From positions 1 through 14,150 of the forward strand of contig RXOD01005428.1 in assembly GCA_005223375.1 (NCBI GenBank): a stretch of DNA of 14,150 bases. The letters are read 5' to 3'. The number at the start of each line of letters is the position of its first letter. Within the stretch, counting starts at the first letter, position 1. The DNA comes from Amoebophrya sp. AT5.2. Its lineage: Eukaryota; Sar; Dinophyceae; Syndiniales; Amoebophryaceae. The notes below the pieces were generated by a model that was not told where the DNA came from, ran no database searches, and saw nothing but the letters and a program-made list of their open reading frames with translations. The translations under genes and the position numbers were made by a program. This document shows positions 8,809 to 14,150 of the stretch, piece after piece.

Positions 8809-11504
8809 ATGGCTTCTGGAAGTCAGGAGGAACAGTGGTCCACTATCAGTGAGAACTCGTGCGTGCAGGGGTCCTCTTGCAGCTCCCTCTCTGACTCTGA
8901 GTGGGCGGAGGTGCCGTCGACCTCGCAGACCTGTTTTTCGTCGGCGGAGCCAGCAGGTTCTTGTTCACGCGAGCATGCAGCATCCTGCGGTTCGTCGTCA
9001 TGCACAGGGTCTGCCTGCAAGATGTTTTCGGGCTGGGAACCAAACCACGCGCATCAGCCATCATTTGGGCCGACAGCAGCACCAGCCTCAAACCAGCAGC
9101 AGGAAATTCGCCAGGAGGCTGAGCCCCGCCTTCGAGCACGGCGCAATGCGCGCAACCAGCAGGCAGTGTTTGAGCAGCCGGAGAACGTCGACGGAGGGGG
9201 CGACAAGTACGCGGATCTCGTGAACGGTTTTTTCTCGCTACTAAGCGGCGTCTCCTCTATCTGGCGGTGGTACGTAGTCGATTACTGGCGGTTCCCGGTG
9301 GACTCACAACGACGCCCGGCGCACAGGATGCGGTTCATGCCGCGGGCGTCCGAAAAGGCCCAGCGGAGGGCCGTGTGCGGGTGCATCCTTGGGGTGCTGT
9401 TGTTCTGGGCCGTCGTGGTGGGGGCATTCCTGCAGGTGGCGGATGGGTGGCCCTTCGAGCTCTCCGTTACGATAACCGTGAGCGCAGTTTGGAACAACAT
9501 GGCGCTCAACGCGCTGCTGTTCGCGGTCGCGATCGCCGCAGAAGGAGCCGTAGGTAAGATTCGGCCCAATATTTTTTCATTCTTTCTGTGAATTTCACCA
9601 TGATAGCCTCCTATCGTTCGGGAAACAATCGAATGAAAGGTATCTGCCGGACAACGTTTGAGCTGCAGGCGGTAGCGAACGGATGCCGTTTGTTTTCCGC
9701 CTGTCACGCGGTTGGATACCTCCCGTTTGACCGCACCGGCGATTGGCTCTACACCTATCTCATCGGCTACAGCTTCTGCCAGTGTTGCTCGCTCAGTCTC
9801 GTGCTCCACTGCTACGAGGTCTACCGCGGGCAGTTCTGTCGGCCGACCACGCAGCGGCGTGGTAATATGATACCGGGCAGAAGAACATCAAGTACTAGAA
9901 GCGGGGGAAACCGAAACAGTGTTCCGAAGCCGGTCGCCGTTTCCTTCGACATGAAGATGCCGGCTTCGTCCGATCACGTCCCAGGCCAAGCAGTATCGGA
10001 AAACCACAGCAGAAGTGGAACACCGATTCTAGATTTACAACTACTACCTGCTGAGCAGTCTGCACCAGTGGAGACGACTCCCTCTGATAAATATCTCCGT
10101 TTTCGTCTCATTTGCTACGCGCTCTTGACCGCGTGCGTATTCACTCTGGACTTCAACCGGATGTATGTTCTCGACGTGGCCTGGACCACGTCGCAGTATC
10201 TGGAAGCGGTCTCCTGGCTCCCCCAAATCTGGCAGATGGGCGGGAGCGTGCGCTCCGTTCTCACGCAGGGCTGGGTAGCCGTGGATCTGGAACTCGTGCA
10301 CTGGCTTCTACAGCTTTTAGTCCCCCGGCGGTGCTGTCGACCTCGCGCCCCTCGGAGGAGGGCGGCGAGGTCCTTGCAGGCGCAACTGCAGCGACCAGAG
10401 CGACGCGACCGAGAGGAGGACTTCCGGGAGGCGCGGGAGTGGCTGTGGGAGGAAGTAGTCGGTGGTGGTGAGGCCCTTGCGGGGGGAGGCGAAAGTGACG
10501 ACGACGACGACGAGGCATCTTCGGAAGATGAAGTCAACGGCGTCACACAGAAAAACTTCCAGGAGCTATCGCGGATACTCGGGACCGCCCTCGAGACGGA
10601 ACTTGTGCTGGATCCCTTCGTGCAGCACTTCCTCATCCTCTGCATCTGTTCAAAAGCCATCGGGATCGTCTTCTTTACAGGTCGAATCAATCAATCTAGT
10701 AAGTTAGTATTCATCTCCACGTCTTCCCCTTGGATTTATGGGGGGAAGAAACTAGAATTTGCTACGAAGGGGATAAAAAAAGTAAAACGCTGAGGCTGAA
10801 AAAAATACTGCGGGTGCAGCAGCTGTCATTGTCTTTGTTGGACTTCCTGCCGCAGCAAGCAGGCACCTATGCGATTGCTTTTTCTCGGGTTCATGCTCAG
10901 GACGCACCTTGGTCGCTTCCTCTGCAGGTGCGGGACGGGGGTATAACGGGACACAGGCAGGAGCTTGTAGCAGATGCAGAGGCACACTGCGACAGGCTAC
11001 ATCGGAGTCTTTTGTTACAACTTCTAGAACGTCGGTTACTTCAATATGATAAAGACATCGGTGATGGATTGATTCAGCGGCTGTAAGTAGTGGGCCTACG
11101 CTTTGGAGGAGATATCGGAAGACAACGCGATCTCAGAATGGATCAAGGGATTTGGAGAGGTAGACTTCTTCTTGTTCCCCTACGAATTTCTCTTTGGCGG
11201 GACACCAGCAGGGCCAACGACAACGACAACCTCCACGTCGCCGGACGCAGGAGCAGGGGAGCCGCAGGGGGAGCCGCAGGCTTCGCTGCAGGAGTCGTTT
11301 TTTACCTGGGTGAGCGACTGGCACAAGCTCGGAGTGGTCGGCCTGCTGGTTTGGTCGCACGTTTTTCAGACGCTCTGTACACTGGAGGTGTACCGCTTAT
11401 GGTGCTTCCGGTCTAGAGCGTCCGGGAAGAAGGAGGGCGCAAACGTCGTGGAAAACATGGCGAACACGCTGGAACGCCGCCTGGTGGCGCGGCTGCGCGA
11501 GTAG
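8809..11504 (+). CDS. Divergent ERD2/KDEL-receptor-like (ERP-type) membrane protein, enlarged
   Basis: Exons are 8809-9553, 9640-10706 (or 10698) and 11091-11504, about 741 residues against about 212 for ERD2. Residues 1-170 are Ser/Gln-rich and lack membrane segments. Family-like features then follow in order: an extra membrane segment (188-210), VWNNMALNALLFAVAIA (227-243), GICRTTFELQAVANGCRLF (249-267, matching GISxKTQxLxAxxxxxRYL), WTTSQYLEAVSWLPQIW (430-446, matching WTFSIYLESVAILPQLF), HFLILCICSKAIGIVFFTGR (578-597), and LGVVGLLVWSHVFQTL before EVYRLW (about 684-708, matching VAGxVQTxLYxDFFYxY). The extra N-terminal segment is as in plant ERP proteins. Long insertions separate the membrane segments; one is basic then Asp/Ser-rich. 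ERD2 proteins retrieve KDEL/HDEL proteins from Golgi to ER, but ligand binding here is unproven. The intron between 10699 and 11090 is the least certain part; GTAAGT at 10699 would need another exon. Confidence 0.75.
10699..11090 (+). other. Unresolved intron region of the ERD2-like gene
   Basis: Two donors compete: GTAAGT at 10699 (phase 1) and GTATTC at 10707 (phase 0). Only the second joins in frame to TGG at 11091 after the acceptor GTAAGTAG, giving a 384-nt intron, long for this window. With the first donor, the acceptor ending at 10819 (gggtgcag) is phase-compatible and opens a hydrophobic reading AVIVFVGLPAAASRHL, so a middle exon is possible. A further 118-codon open frame (10730-11086) also crosses the region. 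Confidence 0.4.
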
Positions 11505-12839
11505 GCAGAGAGAGAGACGCTGTGCTGAAAAGGCGGAAAGGTAAATTAGTAGTAGAAGAGCTCCCCCAGTAACCCTAGTAGGATTAGTAGTTACTTTAAT
11601 TTACTTAGTCTCCCCACGATGCCTTTCATTCAAAAACTACAGCAGCCTGGGATCTATACGGTGTCACCAATAAGAAACATTTCGCGCATTGTTTACAATT
11701 ACTTTTACTACGGGTTTCGCGCTAGAAGTACGGTTGCGAAAGGAGATGGGTACTGTCAGCAGAGTAGCCTGCATTTAATAGATACCAGCCGATTTTTTTA
11801 ACATCTAGCGGCCCAAGATTAGGGTTGGTGAAGAAGATCGTGTGAATATTTTATATTGCCAACAAAACACAAATTACCTAGCTCAAAGCAACAGAGGACG
11901 CAACGTTTATTGTTGCAGCTGCGCGTGGGATTTCCCGTGCGGTTGCGTACTTCCACCAAAGGACAGGCTCAACATTCTCATTCAAGCACATGATCATGCG
12001 CAACACGTGGCGGGAACTAGCCGTCCCACATGCGGAAATGAAGCCTAGCAGTCCTGGATAGCGCTAGAAAGAGCATGGTGACCAAAAAGAACAGGTCTTC
12101 CTGCTTTTGACTGACTACTGGAATGAACCAGCGACCGCAATTGCAAAGTTTCCGCCGCGAGCGACTAAGCTAGAACACTAACGCCATCAGACATAGAAGC
12201 ATCAGCACCCACGCACGCAAACGAAACCACATTCACTCCCCTCGGGTGACTGGATGCGCGTGACCATGTTGATGGAGATGTTTCTGCTTCAATGAAAATT
12301 ATCAGAGTACGCTTGAATTTGGGCGTCCTAATTGTCGTACATATCTATGCTGCAACCTCAGCTCGAAGGGTGACAAAGAAGTAAGACAGACGTCGGCGCT
12401 ATGTTGGTAGTGTCAATGGATGCAGGTGCAAGTGCAGCAATATTCAGAGAAGACCATATAGCGCTCCTGGCGGCGAGACTGTTGAAAGCGAGAGAACAAC
12501 ATTTCAGGCCCTTCGAAAAAGTAAATATTTTACATTTTCGTCAACAGAGCGTACCACGTGAGCACCTGTCGATTAGAAGTCCGGTTTCCCGCTTGCGTCT
12601 AGAAGTCTGGGATTAGTTACTTCTCTCCTACGTGATCGATCCGATAGATACATAGGCTTCAGTTGTAAGCGAACAATCCTCAATGTCCCACCTTTCTCCG
12701 AGAAAACCGATGTAAAGCGAGGCCTCGGCCGGCGCTGCAAAGTTGCAATGTGTAGGAGCTGCTGGAACAAGTGAGTGGGCAAAGAAAGCGACATCACCAG
12801 TAAGTAGATTATAACGGCACGACGGTGTGCGCATCTACG
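11505..12839. other. 1.3-kb gene-poor spacer
   Basis: The stretch is AT-richer, with only short ORFs lacking recognisable content. The longest candidate on + runs 12401-12616 (71 codons, starting MLVVSMDAGASAAIF) with a GTAAAT donor-like site after FEK, which I do not trust as a gene. Bases 11541-11604 are rich in tagtag/agtag with 8-base inverted arms (gtaaatta / taatttac). The last 50 bases hold the 5' region of the next gene, with an in-frame TAA at 12801-12803 before its ATG. Confidence 0.5.
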
Positions 12840-14122
12840 ATGGAGGCTCATCGTCCGGCGTCCGCACTCGAGCCAGCGCACAGCCCCCTCGAACAAGATG
12901 AGGCTCGTTCTGCTGCCCATTCGACGAGGAAACCCCAAGATGAGACGACAACACGGGTTGCACCTGGAGGAGAAGGCGACGCTGCCCTACAACAAAGAAC
13001 AACGACCCGGAGGCGCGACGGCAACGGCAGTCGGCGGGCGAGCAGCGCTAAAGCGAAGGAGGCGTACGCGAAGGCAGGGGTTAGTACTACACCAAGAATT
13101 GGCACCAGCAAGGTGAGAAGGAACGGGAGGACCAAGTCGAGATCCCGCCGTGGTCCGCCAAGGCGTCCTCGCAGCACCACCACCGGGGGCGTCACCGAGC
13201 TGGGTACCATGCCCCACCATACCAGGCGCAGCGCAGGAGCGGTGTCACACTTCGCGTACCTCTTTCTCTACGTTTTTCTCACGGCCACGAGCTGGCAGTT
13301 CCTCGACCTGTGGGCGGATAAATTACGAAGGGCGAGGGCGAAGCGGGTATCTATTGCTAGCCCAAATCCAAGATTTCTCAGATCACCAGAAGCTCAGAGG
13401 CGAGTACCTACGGGACGAGCTAGTTTCGGGAGTGCAGTCAATTGGTAGTGATTTTCTGGGTTTTGTCCCAGCGTGTCTTGAGACGTCGATTTGTACGGGC
13501 TGAATTTCAATTAACAGGCCGCTCCAGTTTGGTTTCATTATTTTGTATATCTCGTTAATATTTGTCCACGACCTGTGTGGTGTAAGTATAATTTCAATTT
13601 CGCGAGCCCGAGTAGCCAAGTCTATCTGCTGCCAAAAGCGGAGAAGCAAACGTAGCATTTGGACCACGCTGCGCAATAGATGCCTCAGTACCTCGCTCTC
13701 TAAATAAAGAGGAGCGCGTCAGCGCGACCTCGCCGACAGAGGTTCCGGCAGAGGCGATCGACCAATCGACCAACACGACTTCCGACGTCGACGCGGCCAC
13801 ATCCACGAGCAATCCGAGGGTGGCGACTACACGAGCGCCGGCCGTCGCGCCGGCCGTCGATGCGAACATCACTGCCGCGGACGACCCATCTCTTCCGCTT
13901 TCCCCAAACCACGGGCAGGAGGACGGCGGCAATAAAACGGCGCGCGCGGTGTGCTCCCTGTTTATGGTGCTGGACACGCTGCTTTTTCTGCACATTCTGC
14001 TTTCGAAGGGCAGCGTTTCGCGCAACGGCAGCTCCGAGTGGATTGTCTACTGCTGGATCAACGCGCCGAAGTATGCGTTATTCTACTTCGAGGTTCTCCC
14101 CAAAATCGCCATGGAGGATTAA
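12840..14122 (+). CDS. Two-exon membrane protein, possible shortened paralogue of the ERD2-like gene
   Basis: Exon 1 is 12840-13444 and exon 2 is 13621-14122, joined in phase 2 (TG|GTAGTG ... CCAAG|T), 368 residues. The ATG at 12840 is the first in frame after TAA 12801. Residues 1-130 are Arg/Ser/Thr-rich and polar. A hydrophobic segment (FAYLFLYVFLTATSWQFLDLW) is followed by a basic cluster, then an Ala/Thr/Ser-rich linker containing APAVAPAV from a 12-bp tandem repeat. A second hydrophobic part follows (RAVCSLFMVLDTLLFLHILL, then EWIVYCWINAPKYALFYFEVL), ending AMED before TAA 14120-14122. The motif RAVC plus a membrane helix, then WxN...ALF, recalls residues 187-240 of the preceding ERD2-like protein, but the later membrane segments are absent. 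An unused in-frame AAG|GTGAGA near 13111 is a possible extra donor. A real gene is likely; its function is unknown. Confidence 0.55.
13837..13860. repeat. 12-bp tandem repeat coding for APAV
   Basis: Two adjacent copies of gcgccggccgtc in the second exon of the last gene encode APAVAPAV in the linker between the polar and hydrophobic parts. This is probably slippage in a GC-rich low-complexity linker. Confidence 0.7.
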
Positions 14123-14150
14123 GGGTACAAAAAATGTGAGTTCGGCTCAA

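Noticed and set aside
10115..10690. 191-codon minus-strand ORF
   Set aside because: Antisense of the ERD2-like exon 2, dominated by Ser and Arg as expected from the complement of its acidic and basic runs.
11541..11604. Inverted arms gtaaatta / taatttac as a hairpin or mobile-element end
   Set aside because: Arms are only 8 bases of AT-rich sequence 48 nt apart, easily chance.
6319..11729. Shared word gctagaagtac near 6319 and 11719 as a 3' UTR motif
   Set aside because: An 11-base match is expected several times by chance in 14 kb.
12848..13210. Minus-strand 120-codon ORF with a hydrophobic stretch resembling a membrane segment
   Set aside because: It is the complement of the Arg/Ser-rich first exon of the last gene; the hydrophobicity arises from complementing Arg/Lys codons.
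1..14150. tRNA genes, rRNA, CRISPR arrays or transposon genes
   Set aside because: I saw no B-box-like GGTTCGANNCC with cloverleaf context, no conserved rRNA words, no regularly spaced repeats and no transposase or reverse-transcriptase motifs in any frame.

Overview
This is intron-rich eukaryotic nuclear DNA, most likely from a unicellular protist. At least five genes, possibly six, lie head to tail on the + strand. I see no prokaryotic operon structure, rRNA, tRNA, CRISPR array or recognisable transposon. The introns are short (about 86-260 nt, one perhaps 384 nt) and nearly always follow a G in the exon. An unusual share of donors read GTAC. The calreticulin P- and N-domain sequence and the same-strand gene order would suit an alveolate/dinoflagellate-type protist, but that assignment is inference; no rRNA or organelle marker fixes it.

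Layout: (1) 206-3315, a six-exon gene for a roughly 800-residue protein with a helical N-terminal half, faintly like TAP42/alpha4 (PP2A regulators), and a long Ser-rich tail; its 3' end is uncertain. (2) 4155-6314, a seven-exon calreticulin, the one secure identification, ending in the ER-retrieval variant KDEI. (3) 6610-6907, a possible two-exon 47-residue protein. (4) 7507-8369, a two-exon coiled-coil protein resembling dynactin subunit 3 (p24). (5) 8809-11504, a multi-exon membrane protein recognisable as a large, divergent ERD2/KDEL-receptor relative of the ERP type (extra N-terminal membrane segment). (6) 12840-14122, a two-exon membrane protein that may be a diverged, shortened tandem copy of gene 5.

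Functional theme: an ER-lumenal chaperone carrying a modified retrieval tail sits near a heavily modified member of the receptor family that retrieves such tails, with a possible paralogue behind it and a candidate dynein-adaptor subunit between. This may be chance proximity, but the KDEI tail and the altered receptor together deserve testing. The other notable layer is intron structure: a perfect 20-bp repeat shared by two introns of gene 1, internal branch-point-like plus AG signals ahead of the real acceptors in calreticulin introns, and a possible zero-length-exon (recursive) splice site.

Gene-free stretches: 1-205, 3316-4154, 6315-6609, 6908-7506, 8370-8808 and 11505-12839.
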